Made by a program: the position numbers and the translations under genes. DNA of 64,000 nucleotides from JAPOXK01 sp965220315 (GTDB lineage: Bacteria > Chloroflexota > Dehalococcoidia > Bin125). Each line of letters begins with the position of its first letter. The stretch's first letter is position 1. Below, one piece after another: positions 51,311-59,465 of this stretch. Below the pieces are notes generated by a model. That model was given only the letters and a program-made list of their open reading frames with translations, did not search any database and was not told the origin of the DNA. The stretch lies in contig CBDCPP010000002.1 of assembly GCA_965220315.1 (NCBI GenBank), forward strand, positions 1 through 64,000. The letters are read 5' to 3'.

Positions 51311-52099
51311 CTAGCCGATAGCGGAGAGGAAGGGACGGAGTTCGGCAGCGACGAGTTCCGGGCGATCGTCGATCAGGTACGTGCCGCCGTCGAGGGCGAC
51401 GCAGCGGGCGTCGGGGCAGGCAGCGCAGGCCTCTTCTTGATGCGGCAGGAGCACGTCATCCTTGCCGCTGAGCATCATCAATGGGCAGCGGATCTGGGGA
51501 AGACGGGCGGGCATGTCGTAGCTGAAGACGGCGAGATAGGCCTCATGCCAGCGAACGCCGGCGCGGAGAGTATCGACGGTTTCGCGGTGGACCACATCGA
51601 GAGCAGGGTTCGGGTCTAAGGATTGGGCGCGCTCCCAGGCAGTCATGAGATGGCTCCCATCGGGTTGGATCACCATCGCTGCGGTTTTGTTGGTCCAGAA
51701 CTCGCGCGCGGCGGCGTCCATATAAGGAGGACCTGCCATCGTCAGGCTGGCAACGCGGTCTGAGGCGCTGGCGGCCATTTCACAGCCAATGGAGGCGCCG
51801 GTGTGATGTCCGAAAAGGTGGAAGCGATCCAGGCCAAGAGCGCGGGTGGCGTCCAAAAGGGTGCGCGCGTAGCTGGGGACGGTGGGTGAGGGCGGGGGCG
51901 GGTCGGACTGGCCGAAGCCGGGGGTATCGAAGGCGTACTGGGGACGCTCGCCGGCAAGATCAGTCATCAACTTTTCGTACATGGCGGATGAGGAGGCCGT
52001 CTGATGGAGAAAGACGATCGGCGTGCTGGTCCCGGCGTCCAGCCATCGGTAGTGGATCTGCGCGGCATCGACTTGGACATAGGCACGTTTGATCTGCAT
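51311..52099 (-). CDS. Alpha/beta-hydrolase-fold protein without the Ser/His catalytic pair
   Basis: A 262-residue alpha/beta hydrolase from MQIKRAYVQVDAAQIHYRW, with a GGAGGG site 5-8 nt upstream. Fold markers: PIVFLHQTASSSAMYEKLM, YAFDTPGFGQSDPP, and LMMLSGKDDVLLP. The nucleophile elbow is FGHHTGAS, with histidine where serine is expected, and the late catalytic histidine region reads GGTYLIDDRPE, with threonine. It may be non-hydrolytic or use different chemistry. Same strand as the CBS/CaiB genes but with a separate start. Confidence 0.85.
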   Translation of the reverse strand: MQIKRAYVQVDAAQIHYRWLDAGTSTPIVFLHQTASSSAMYEKLMTDLAGERPQYAFDTPGFGQSDPPPPSPTVPSYARTLLDATRALGLDRFHLFGHHTGASIGCEMAASASDRVASLTMAGPPYMDAAAREFWTNKTAAMVIQPDGSHLMTAWERAQSLDPNPALDVVHRETVDTLRAGVRWHEAYLAVFSYDMPARLPQIRCPLMMLSGKDDVLLPHQEEACAACPDARCVALDGGTYLIDDRPELVAAELRPFLSAIG

Positions 52100-52251
52100 G
52101 GGGTATCCCTCCACACGGTGCATGCTAGCGGTTGAAGAGGCGCGCGAGGGCCGCCTTGCGGCTGAGTCTCGGCTGCGCGCGCGTATACTCCGCGGTGTGC
52201 CGCCGCGTCCCTGGCGGCGTATGCACGACACCGTAGAGGGAGGCTCTGCCC

Positions 52252-52734
52252 ATGCCGGACTTTTCCGTGCTGGGAACGAATCACACGGGGATCACCGTCT
52301 CGAGCCTCGACCGGGCGGTGGCCTTCTACAGAGATGTGCTGGGCTTCACGCTGCGGGACCGGGGTCCGCGCGACCCGGCCTTCATTGAGCAGGTGGTAGC
52401 AGTGCCCGGGGCGGACGTGGAGATCGCGTACATGACGGCGCCCGGACACACGCTGGAGCTGATCGAGTACCGAGGTCCAGCGGGACGGGGAGCCGTGCGG
52501 CCGCGTCCATCGGACACCGGGGCCACGCATATCGCGTTCAATGTCGATGCGATCGAGGCGGTGGTAACGGCGGTGCGGGCAGCGGGTTTCACAGTGCTAA
52601 GCGAACCGCTGCAGGTGGCTGCGGGCCCGAACGCAGGCGCGCAGGTCGTTTACACACAGGACCCCGACGGCGTGACGCTCGAGTTTATTCAACCGCCGCC
52701 GCGTCCGGCTGGTGCGCCAAGAACCGAATCTTAG
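52252..52734 (+). CDS. VOC-superfamily (glyoxalase/dioxygenase-fold) protein
   Basis: A 160-residue protein with two beta-alpha-beta3 modules: NHTGITVSSLDRAVAFYRDVLGFTL and THIAFNVDAIEAVVTAVRAAGF. Candidate metal ligands are His11 (NHTGITV), Glu in LELIEY, His in THIAFNV and Glu in VTLEFIQPP. VOC members include glyoxalase I, methylmalonyl-CoA epimerase and extradiol dioxygenases. An epimerase role with the B12 mutase was considered but is not supported by motifs I can name. The 3' end overlaps the convergent CaiB gene by 4 bp. A TATACT box lies about 65 bp upstream. Confidence 0.88.
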   Translation: MPDFSVLGTNHTGITVSSLDRAVAFYRDVLGFTLRDRGPRDPAFIEQVVAVPGADVEIAYMTAPGHTLELIEYRGPAGRGAVRPRPSDTGATHIAFNVDAIEAVVTAVRAAGFTVLSEPLQVAAGPNAGAQVVYTQDPDGVTLEFIQPPPRPAGAPRTES

Positions 52735-53876
52735 GCGACCGCGCCGTCTTCGCGCAGCGCACTGATCTCCGCGTCGGGGCAGCCAGCGGCGCGGAGGATC
52801 TCGTCAGTGTGCTCACCGGGATGAACGGGCGGACCTTGGACGGCGCCAGGGGTGCGGCTGAAACGGGGCGCGGCGCTCGGCTGGGTGACGCCGCCAACTT
52901 CCACGAAGGCCTGGCGATGGCGGGCGTGGGGGTGATTGGGGGCCTCTTCCAAGGAGAGCACGGGGGCGAAGCAGGAATCGCTGCCCTCCATGATCTCTTG
53001 CCACTGAGCCCGGGTCTTGGAACGAAAGATGGCGGCGAGGCGCTCCTTCATAGCGGGCCAGTGTTGCTCATCGAGTTGGTCGGGGAGCGAGTTGTCCTCG
53101 CCTAGACCGGTGAGACGCACGAGCTCGGCGTAGAATTGCGGCTCCATTGAGCCGACCGAGACATATTTGTCATCGGCAGTTTGGTAGACATCGTAGAAGT
53201 GGGAGCCGGTGTCGAGGCGATTGGTGCCGCGCTCCGGATGCCAGCGGCCGGCGGCGTGCATGCCGTAGAACATCGTCATCAAGATGGCGGCGCCATCGAC
53301 CATGGCCGCGTCGACGACCTGTCCTTGGCCGGTGCGCTGGGCCTCCAGCAGGGCAGCGAGCATGCCGAAAGCAAGCAGGAGACCGCCACCGCCGAAGTCG
53401 CCGACAAGGTTGAGGGGAGGAGTGGGCGGTTGGCCTTTGCGGCCGATAGTGTCCAGCGCGCCGGAGAGGGCAATGTAATTGATGTCGTGGCCAGCCATCT
53501 GCTCATAGGGACCCTCTTGGCCCCAGCCGGTCATACGTCCGTAGACGAGGCGGGGATTACGCTGGAGGCAGACGTCGGGCCCGATACCGAGGCGCTCACA
53601 GACGCCGGGGCGGAAGCCTTCGAAAATGGCGTCGGCCGTGTCGGTGAGCCGAAGGACTGTTGCAAGGCCAGCGGGCTTCTTTATGTCGACAGCGATGGAG
53701 CGACGACCTCGGTTGAGGAGATCCCAGGGAGGCTGTGAGCGGTCGGCCTCCCGAGCCCAGACGGCCCGGTCGACCCGAATGATTTCGGCGCCCAGATCGG
53801 AGAGGAGCATGCCGCAGAACGGCCCGGGGCCGATCCCGGCTAACTCGATGATGCGTAGTCCCGCTAACGGTCCCAT
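52731..53876 (-). CDS. CaiB/BaiF (type III) CoA-transferase
   Basis: A 381-residue single-domain transferase: LAGLRIIELAGIGPGPFCGMLLSDLGAEIIRVDR, YGRMTGWGQEGPYEQMAGHDINYIALSG and the catalytic-Asp segment GQGQVVDAAMVDG. The sequence LAGIGPGPFCGMLLSDLGAEIIRVDR resembles alpha-methylacyl-CoA racemase (Amacr/MCR), a CaiB-family member that epimerises 2-methylacyl-CoA, so racemase activity is a real alternative. It is convergent with the VOC gene. Confidence 0.92.
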   Translation of the reverse strand: MGPLAGLRIIELAGIGPGPFCGMLLSDLGAEIIRVDRAVWAREADRSQPPWDLLNRGRRSIAVDIKKPAGLATVLRLTDTADAIFEGFRPGVCERLGIGPDVCLQRNPRLVYGRMTGWGQEGPYEQMAGHDINYIALSGALDTIGRKGQPPTPPLNLVGDFGGGGLLLAFGMLAALLEAQRTGQGQVVDAAMVDGAAILMTMFYGMHAAGRWHPERGTNRLDTGSHFYDVYQTADDKYVSVGSMEPQFYAELVRLTGLGEDNSLPDQLDEQHWPAMKERLAAIFRSKTRAQWQEIMEGSDSCFAPVLSLEEAPNHPHARHRQAFVEVGGVTQPSAAPRFSRTPGAVQGPPVHPGEHTDEILRAAGCPDAEISALREDGAVA

Positions 53877-53971
53877 GAGGGCCCTCCTTCAAATACGCAG
53901 CCTACCGCGTAGGACGCGCTTCGCAACTCCTGTACAAGTCGCAGGCGCGCGAAGGATGGAAACTTGCGGGA

Positions 53972-54478
53972 CTAGCCGATGAGCGTAGGAACCAAGCGAC
54001 GAAGGACATCGCGCAAGGCGACGATGCCTACGACGCGTTGATCTTCGATCACCGGGAGGAAGCGGACGTTGTCGACGCAGAGACGGTGCAACGCCGTACC
54101 CAGAGTGTCCTCCGGCTTCACAACGACAGGATTTGGGGTCATGAGCTCGCTTACGAAGCAAGCAGTGCCCGGATCCCAGGGGTCGAGTTTGAGGATGAGG
54201 TCGCGTTCGGTCAGGATGCCGACGAGAGCGCCCTCTTCCATGACGGTGAGGGCGCGGATGTTGTGCTTCCGCATCAGCTCCAAGGCATCAGCAGCGGGCG
54301 CATCCGCGTCGACGCAGAGCGGGTTGGGCGTGGCGATCTCGGAGATCTGCGTTTCGAGCAGCAGTGCGGAGAGAGCATCTGTGGGCGTGGGAATGTCGGC
54401 ATCACCGATCTCCCAGCTGCAGTCCTCGCACTGATCGACGCCGGGGAGGTTCTCGTGATCACAGATAGGGCAGCGCAC
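53972..54478 (-). CDS. CBS-domain protein with N-terminal zinc ribbon
   Basis: A 168-residue protein: zinc-ribbon start MRCPICDHENLPGVDQCEDCSW (four cysteines), then a CBS pair (ISEIATPNPLCVDADAPAADALELMRKHNIRALTVMEEGALVGILTERDL and VSELMTPNPVVVKPEDTLGTALHRLCVDNVRFLPVIEDQRVVGIVALRDVLRRL). CBS pairs sense adenine nucleotides. It is the second of two adjacent CBS genes (2-bp gap) upstream of which lie the aldolase and FBPase genes. Confidence 0.9.
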   Translation of the reverse strand: MRCPICDHENLPGVDQCEDCSWEIGDADIPTPTDALSALLLETQISEIATPNPLCVDADAPAADALELMRKHNIRALTVMEEGALVGILTERDLILKLDPWDPGTACFVSELMTPNPVVVKPEDTLGTALHRLCVDNVRFLPVIEDQRVVGIVALRDVLRRLVPTLIG

Positions 54479-54480
54479 GG

Positions 54481-54948
54481 TTAGGCACCCTCGGCAGTAG
54501 CGGCGGTCTGGGTAGGATCGGGAGGCAAGTTCAGGACCGTCTCCGGAATGCTCTCGGCGAGGAAATGCATGATGCCGCGGATGGTAACGACGCCGTGGGG
54601 ACGGCCACGGTCGTCGACGAGGGCAACGTGACGGTAACGCTCGCGATCCAATAGGTAGAGCGCGGTCTGGAGGGAGTCCTGTGGGTGCAGCGTGCGGGGG
54701 CTGGCGTTCATGATTTCCGACACCGGTGTGTCCGGGCCAACGTCCGATCCGTAGGCACGCTTGACGAGGTCGCGCTCTGTGAGCAAGCCGGCGAGGCGGG
54801 GCCCTTGCAGGACACCAATGTAGCGCACGTTCTCTTCACGCAAGAGCTTGATGGCATCGTGCAAGGGGGTGTCGACCGAGACGGTGTTGAGCGGGCGGCG
54901 GACGAGCGCGGAGATGGGGGTGCGCCTAAATTCGTCGCTAACGGTCAT
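54481..54948 (-). CDS. CBS-domain-pair protein
   Basis: A 155-residue stand-alone CBS pair (VSVDTPLHDAIKLLREENVRYIGVLQGPRLAGLLTERDLVKRAYG, then VSEIMNASPRTLHPQDSLQTALYLLDRERYRHVALVDDRGRPHGVVTIRGIMHFL). An AGGAG site precedes the ATG. It is nearly contiguous with the zinc-ribbon CBS protein. Lying next to the gluconeogenic aldolase/FBPase genes, it could report adenylate status to that pathway, which is inference from position only. Confidence 0.9.
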   Translation of the reverse strand: MTVSDEFRRTPISALVRRPLNTVSVDTPLHDAIKLLREENVRYIGVLQGPRLAGLLTERDLVKRAYGSDVGPDTPVSEIMNASPRTLHPQDSLQTALYLLDRERYRHVALVDDRGRPHGVVTIRGIMHFLAESIPETVLNLPPDPTQTAATAEGA

Positions 54949-55078
54949 GCTAAAGCTCCTGTCGCAATTGCGGAGGAACGGCCTTTGAATACTAGCGCGC
55001 TGGGGAGAGGACGGGCGGCCTGGTCAGCCGTCGCGGGGTAAAATCCGTCGCTGCGGATCGTCCAACGCGGGCGGAATG

Positions 55079-56092
55079 CTATGCCATGGCTGGCTCATAG
55101 AGGCCCATGCGAGCAGCGCTGGTGAGACGAGCACGCTGCTGGAAGACCGCCTGAGAAGCTGGGGCGTTGGCGGGGTCGCCGCCCCAGGTCTTGAGAGGGG
55201 TGGCCTGCAGACCACGACCGTAGGAGAAACTGAGCTCCCAGGGTTGGCCAGCAGAGAGGCGGTTGATGGCGTTCAGGTTTTCGGTGGCTTCGGTGTCGGT
55301 TTGTCCGCCGGAGAGGAAGACGATGCCGGGGACGGCGGCGGGCACCGTGCGACGGAAGCAGCGAATGGTAGCGGCCGCTACCCCCTCAGGTCCTTCACGG
55401 GTAGGAGCGTCTTTTCCGGAAAGCACCATGTTGGGCTTGAGTAGGATGCCCTCAAGGTGAACGCGCTGCTCGGCGAGCGACTGGAAGACGCGGCGCAGGG
55501 TTGCGGAGGTGACTTCCAGACAGCGGTGGATGTCGTGGGGACCATCCATGAGCACTTCGGGCTCGACGATAGGTACGAGCCCGGCCTCTTGAGAGAGAGC
55601 AGCGTAGCGGGCGAGCGCGTCGGCATTGACGGCGATGGCATGGGCACTAGGGAGATGGGGGCCAATGGCAATGACGGCGCGCCACTTCGTAAAGCGAGCG
55701 CCGAGGTCGCGGTACTCGGCGAGGCGGGCGCGGAGGCCGTCGAGGCCCTCCGTGACTTTTTCGCTGGAGGAGCCGACGAGGGGCTTGGCACCTTTATCGA
55801 CCTTAATACCGGGCAGCACGCCGTTGGCGGTGAGGATGTCGACGAGCCGCCAGCCATCATCGGCATGCTGGCGGATCGTTTCGTCGAAGAGGATGACGCC
55901 GCTGATGTACTCGCCGATGCCGGGAGCGGTGAAGAGGAGATGGCGCCAGGCGCGCCGGGAGTGTTCGGTCGATTCGACCCCGATGGAGGCAAGGCGCTTT
56001 TGAATGGTACCGGCGCTCTCGTCGGCAGCGAGGATTCCCTTGCGTTCGGCAACGAGGTCGCGCGCGGTTGCTTCCAGCTCACTGGCGTTCAT
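55079..56092 (-). CDS. fbaB: Class I fructose-bisphosphate aldolase
   Basis: A 337-residue class I (Schiff-base) aldolase of the eukaryotic-like type: GILAADESAGTIQKRLASIGVE, GVLPGIKVDKGAKPL, FTKWRAVIAIG (Lys136), VPIVEPEVLMDG (Glu177/Glu179) and the imine lysine Lys219 in GILLKPNMV. Catalyses fructose-1,6-bisphosphate = DHAP + G3P. With the adjacent FBPase it forms a gluconeogenic pair on the same strand. A GCGGAGG site precedes the ATG. Confidence 0.95.
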   Translation of the reverse strand: MNASELEATARDLVAERKGILAADESAGTIQKRLASIGVESTEHSRRAWRHLLFTAPGIGEYISGVILFDETIRQHADDGWRLVDILTANGVLPGIKVDKGAKPLVGSSSEKVTEGLDGLRARLAEYRDLGARFTKWRAVIAIGPHLPSAHAIAVNADALARYAALSQEAGLVPIVEPEVLMDGPHDIHRCLEVTSATLRRVFQSLAEQRVHLEGILLKPNMVLSGKDAPTREGPEGVAAATIRCFRRTVPAAVPGIVFLSGGQTDTEATENLNAINRLSAGQPWELSFSYGRGLQATPLKTWGGDPANAPASQAVFQQRARLTSAARMGLYEPAMA

Positions 56093-56238
56093 GAAGCCTC
56101 CGCATTTCTGGGTGGCCGCTGGTCCTTTGCTCGGCGCGCCGAGGCGCGTCTACGATGCTAGCTCCACCCTCGGAGCAGTGCAGCGCCACTGTTGTCGCCG
56201 TGTTGTCGCAGCAGTGTGCTTCTGTCGCCGCAGAGCGA

Positions 56239-57186
56239 TTACTCGGCGCTGTCCTCGGTACTGATGGCGGCGTTGATGGCGGTAACGGCGGCGTGGCTGC
56301 CGACGAAGAGCGGCGTGCGTTGGTGCAGGTGTTGCGGCGTGAAATCCAAGACACGCTGGGCGCCATTACTGGCAGCGCCGCCCGCACGCTCGGCAACGAA
56401 AGCAAGAGGAGCAGCTTCGTAGAGAAGGCGGAGCTTGCCGGCGGGATTCTTGGAATCGCCTGGATAGAGGAAGATGCCGCCCTTGAGCAGATTGCGATGG
56501 AAATCGGCAACGAGGGAACCAACGTAACGCGCCGCGCAGTTCGCACGTAGCTCGTGTACGGCGCGCTGCACACCGGGGCTCCAGCGATCGAAGTAGTGCT
56601 CGTTGACGCTGTAGTAGGTGCAGGCGTCGGGGAAGCGGATGCCGGAGTGGGTGAGGCGAAAACGATTGGCGTCTGGATCGAGAGTGTAGGCATCGACGTC
56701 AGTCGCCGTCGCCACGACGAACATCGTGCTAGAACCGTAGAGGGTGTAGCCAGCGGCGATCTGCTCGGCGCCGGGGCGAAGGAAAGTGGCTGCATTTAGC
56801 GGTACGCCCGGAGGGCGCTGGTAGATGCCGAAGATGGAGCCGATAGTAACGGCAACATCGATGTTGCTGGATCCATCGACGGGATCGAAAACCACGAGAT
56901 AGGGATGCGAGGCATCGTCCGCGACGACGACCATGTGCTCCAGCTCTTCACTAGCCATTGCGGCCACGAGCTTCGTCTGACGCAGACAGCGTTCGAAGGC
57001 GCGCTGCCCTTCGACATCAAGGCGTTGAACCGCTTCGCCTTGAACGTTGACTTCTCCGGTGCCTCCCAGCATGCCAGCGAGGCTGGCCATGCGAGTAAGG
57101 CGCCCAACTTCGATGGAAGCGCGGGCGATCGCGGTGAGCACGGCGTTAATGGAAGGATCTTTGGTAAAGCCGTTCTCGGTGACCAC
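56239..57186 (-). CDS. fbp: Class I fructose-1,6-bisphosphatase
   Basis: A 315-residue FBPase class 1: GMLGGTGEVNVQGEAVQRLDVEGQRAFERCL, ASEELEHMVVVADDASHPYLVVFDPVDGSSNIDVAVTIGSIFGIYQ (metal motif DPVDGSSN), YVGSLVADFHRNLLKGGIFLYPGD and LLYEAAPLAFVAERAGG. Hydrolyses FBP to F6P in gluconeogenesis. The GTG of MVTENGFTKDP is chosen because a TAGAAT box ends 11 nt before it and the family starts here; the frame extends 38 codons upstream. It precedes the aldolase gene by 146 bp. Confidence 0.9.
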   Translation of the reverse strand: MVTENGFTKDPSINAVLTAIARASIEVGRLTRMASLAGMLGGTGEVNVQGEAVQRLDVEGQRAFERCLRQTKLVAAMASEELEHMVVVADDASHPYLVVFDPVDGSSNIDVAVTIGSIFGIYQRPPGVPLNAATFLRPGAEQIAAGYTLYGSSTMFVVATATDVDAYTLDPDANRFRLTHSGIRFPDACTYYSVNEHYFDRWSPGVQRAVHELRANCAARYVGSLVADFHRNLLKGGIFLYPGDSKNPAGKLRLLYEAAPLAFVAERAGGAASNGAQRVLDFTPQHLHQRTPLFVGSHAAVTAINAAISTEDSAE

Positions 57187-57622
57187 AGCGCTATCGCATT
57201 CTATGCACGCTCGGTCCAAGTGGCCGACGGCGAGCTCGCGTGACTTGCCGCTTGCCGCGGCCCTGGTTCGACCATGGACCGCAGATAGTCCGACGTACAC
57301 GTTGGCGTCCCACGGTCACGCAAGGTCTCACGCAGCATGGGTCTCTCCTGCCGAGATGCTGGAGGCCGGTCGAATCCGTCCAGGACCGATCGATGACAGA
57401 CGCCCCGCTCGGCGGCGTCTCGCATGACAATGATACGAGTGTAGTGGCACGCCCGCTCTTTCCTCGCGCGGGCGGCCTGAGTGAAAGTTGCCAAGTTGTC
57501 CCCGACATCTGGGACAGGGGCTGGCAGGAAGAGCGATAGCACAGTGCCACGGTGGGGCTGGACCGATCGGGCTATTATTTGAGTCCACCGCTCATATCTA
57601 TCGCACCAAGAAGGAGATGCTG
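57187..57622. other. Divergent intergenic region without a supported gene
   Basis: 436 bp between fbp and the dodecin gene. Overlapping open frames on both strands (up to 156 codons on the minus strand) have no recognisable similarity. A small inverted repeat TGTCCC/GGGACA lies at 57497-57516, and a TATTAT box about 45 bp before the dodecin ATG. It probably contains the divergent promoters. Confidence 0.45.
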
Positions 57623-57859
57623 ATGGCAGACAGTCCGCACACGTACAAGATCGTCGAGTTGGTTGGGTCATCGCCAGAGAGCATCGATACAGCGATTCGC
57701 AATGCGCTGGGCCGCGCGAATCAGACGCTGCGTAACATCGATTGGTTCGAAGTACGTGAGATTCGGGGTTACGTCACGGACGGGGAAGTGGGCGCCTTCC
57801 AAGTAAAGCTGGGAGTGGGGTTCCGAATCCTGGAGAATGCGGACCTAGAGCGTACGTAG
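57623..57859 (+). CDS. Dodecin (flavin/CoA storage protein)
   Basis: A 78-residue dodecin: HTYKIVELVGSSPESIDTAIRNALGRANQTLRNIDWFEVREIRGYVTDGEVGAFQVKLGVGFRIL. Dodecins assemble into 12-mers that bind FMN/FAD (and CoA), storing or buffering flavin. The conserved flavin-stacking Trp is in DWFEV. An AAGGAG site 6 nt before the ATG supports this start over an ATG two codons earlier. In a window with many flavoenzymes, flavin buffering is a sensible role. Confidence 0.92.
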   Translation: MADSPHTYKIVELVGSSPESIDTAIRNALGRANQTLRNIDWFEVREIRGYVTDGEVGAFQVKLGVGFRILENADLERT

Positions 57860-57914
57860 GCAGTGCTTGCGCGATTCTGCGCTCGGAGGCAGGTTCCGGA
57901 GCGGCCCACAGATA

Positions 57915-59465
57915 TTAGGCAGCGGCTCCACGGTCGCGCAGGACGGCGTGCGCTGCATTGTGCCCGGGCGCGCCTGTAACTTCCCCGCCGGGATGGGTAC
58001 CCGCGCCGCATAGGTAGAGGCCAGGGACAGGAGTGCGATAGCCGCTCCAGCCCGGGAGCGGGCGGGCGGCAAACATCTGCTGGGGAAGGATATCGAGGTG
58101 GCGGATGTTGCCGTCGGTCATGCCGACGCGGGACTCGATCTCTTCGGGACTGATCAACAACCAATCCTCGACGCAGTCGCGGATATCGGGGGCGTAACTG
58201 GCGATGTCATCGAGAAGCTGCTCTCCGACTTCCCTCCCCCGCTCGGCCCAGGTTCCTTCCCGGAGATGCACTGGTTGGTAGGTCACCCAAGCGGAAAGCA
58301 AGTGAGCGCCCGGGGGCGCGAGGGTGGGATCGATAACGGTGGGGATTTGGAGCTGCATAAGGGGATGGCGAGTGGGAATGCCGGCCATAGCGTCGCGCCA
58401 GCTGGCTTCGATCGCGTCGAGGCCGGGCATGATGCGGATCATGGCAAGGCGCGATTGGTCGTCGTCCGGGCGGAGGAAGCGGGAGAAATCGGGAAGGCGC
58501 TTGAGCACGGCGTGCAACTTGAGCGAGGCCGAGCGAGTCTTGAGGCGGGCGATCGCAGTGGGAAAGCCATCTGGGAGAGCGGCGGGGTCGACGAGGCGGA
58601 GGAAGGTGGTCTTCGGGTCGGCGTTGGAGAGGATGTACGGAGCTGCGAGCGTCTCGCCGCTCGCAAGGACGACGCCGCACGCGCGGCCGTCTTGGATGAC
58701 GATTCGCTGGACGGGCGCCTCCGTACGGATGGTAGCGCCAGCCGCAGTCGCGGCAGCGGCCATAGCTTGGGTGACGCCACCCATGCCACCACGAACGATG
58801 CCGTAGTCCTGATCCGGCGTGAGCAGATTGGTCTTGAAGTACGCCTGGGTAAGAGCGCTGCCGGGGGCGTCGATCTGGCCGAAGTCGCCGGTACCGACAG
58901 CAGCGGCGGCGAGGCGGGGATCCTGGAAGGTTCTCTCCGCTAGGTCACGGAGGGGCACGGTGAGCAGCGTTTCGAGCAAGGCGGCATCGTCGCTGCCTGC
59001 AACGTCAGCGGCAAGCTGAGCGAAGGTAGGTGGCTCGCGCAGGAAGTAGCGCAGCAAGAGCGCGCCTGCACGCTCCCAGAATCGGATCCACGCAGGGTAA
59101 GCCTTGGCGTCGGCGGCGGAGAGGGGAGCGATCTCCTCGGCGGTGCGTTGAGCGTTGTGCCACATGCGGAAATGACTGCCATCGGGAAAAGGGAAAAGGG
59201 CAGCAGGATCGAGCGGGTAGATGTGGAGGCCGTGGTCCCGGAGCCCAAGGTCGTTAATGACCTTAGGCTGCAGCATGTGGGCGATGTAGGCGCAGGTACC
59301 GATGCGGTAGCCCGGGAAGGCCTCCTCTGTCACAGCGGCACCGCCGACGACGGGACGGCGCTCGAGAACGAGGACGCTCAGTCCGGCACGAGCCAGATAC
59401 CAGGCAGCGACGAGACCGTTGTGTCCGCCGCCGACGATAAGACAGTCTGCATCGTTGTCGGACAT
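57915..59465 (-). CDS. PYROXD2-like FAD oxidoreductase (phytoene-desaturase superfamily)
   Basis: A 516-residue flavoprotein with the dinucleotide motif DCLIVGGGHNGLVAAWYLARAGLSVLVLERRPVVGGAAVTEE, the CRTI-like core (GGMGGVTQAMAAAATAAGATI), and the C-terminal FAD motif GLYLCGAGTHPGGEVTGAPGHNAA. The N-terminal HNGLVAA and tail THPGGEVTGAPG are typical of PYROXD2 homologues rather than carotenoid desaturases. Substrate unknown. Its ATG overlaps the stop of the upstream acyl-CoA-dehydrogenase-like gene (TGATG). Confidence 0.9.
   Translation of the reverse strand: MSDNDADCLIVGGGHNGLVAAWYLARAGLSVLVLERRPVVGGAAVTEEAFPGYRIGTCAYIAHMLQPKVINDLGLRDHGLHIYPLDPAALFPFPDGSHFRMWHNAQRTAEEIAPLSAADAKAYPAWIRFWERAGALLLRYFLREPPTFAQLAADVAGSDDAALLETLLTVPLRDLAERTFQDPRLAAAAVGTGDFGQIDAPGSALTQAYFKTNLLTPDQDYGIVRGGMGGVTQAMAAAATAAGATIRTEAPVQRIVIQDGRACGVVLASGETLAAPYILSNADPKTTFLRLVDPAALPDGFPTAIARLKTRSASLKLHAVLKRLPDFSRFLRPDDDQSRLAMIRIMPGLDAIEASWRDAMAGIPTRHPLMQLQIPTVIDPTLAPPGAHLLSAWVTYQPVHLREGTWAERGREVGEQLLDDIASYAPDIRDCVEDWLLISPEEIESRVGMTDGNIRHLDILPQQMFAARPLPGWSGYRTPVPGLYLCGAGTHPGGEVTGAPGHNAAHAVLRDRGAAA

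Noticed and set aside
52141..52200. TTGCGG / TATACT promoter pair before the VOC gene
   Set aside because: Spacing is 22 bp, too long for a standard promoter; only the TATACT box was noted.
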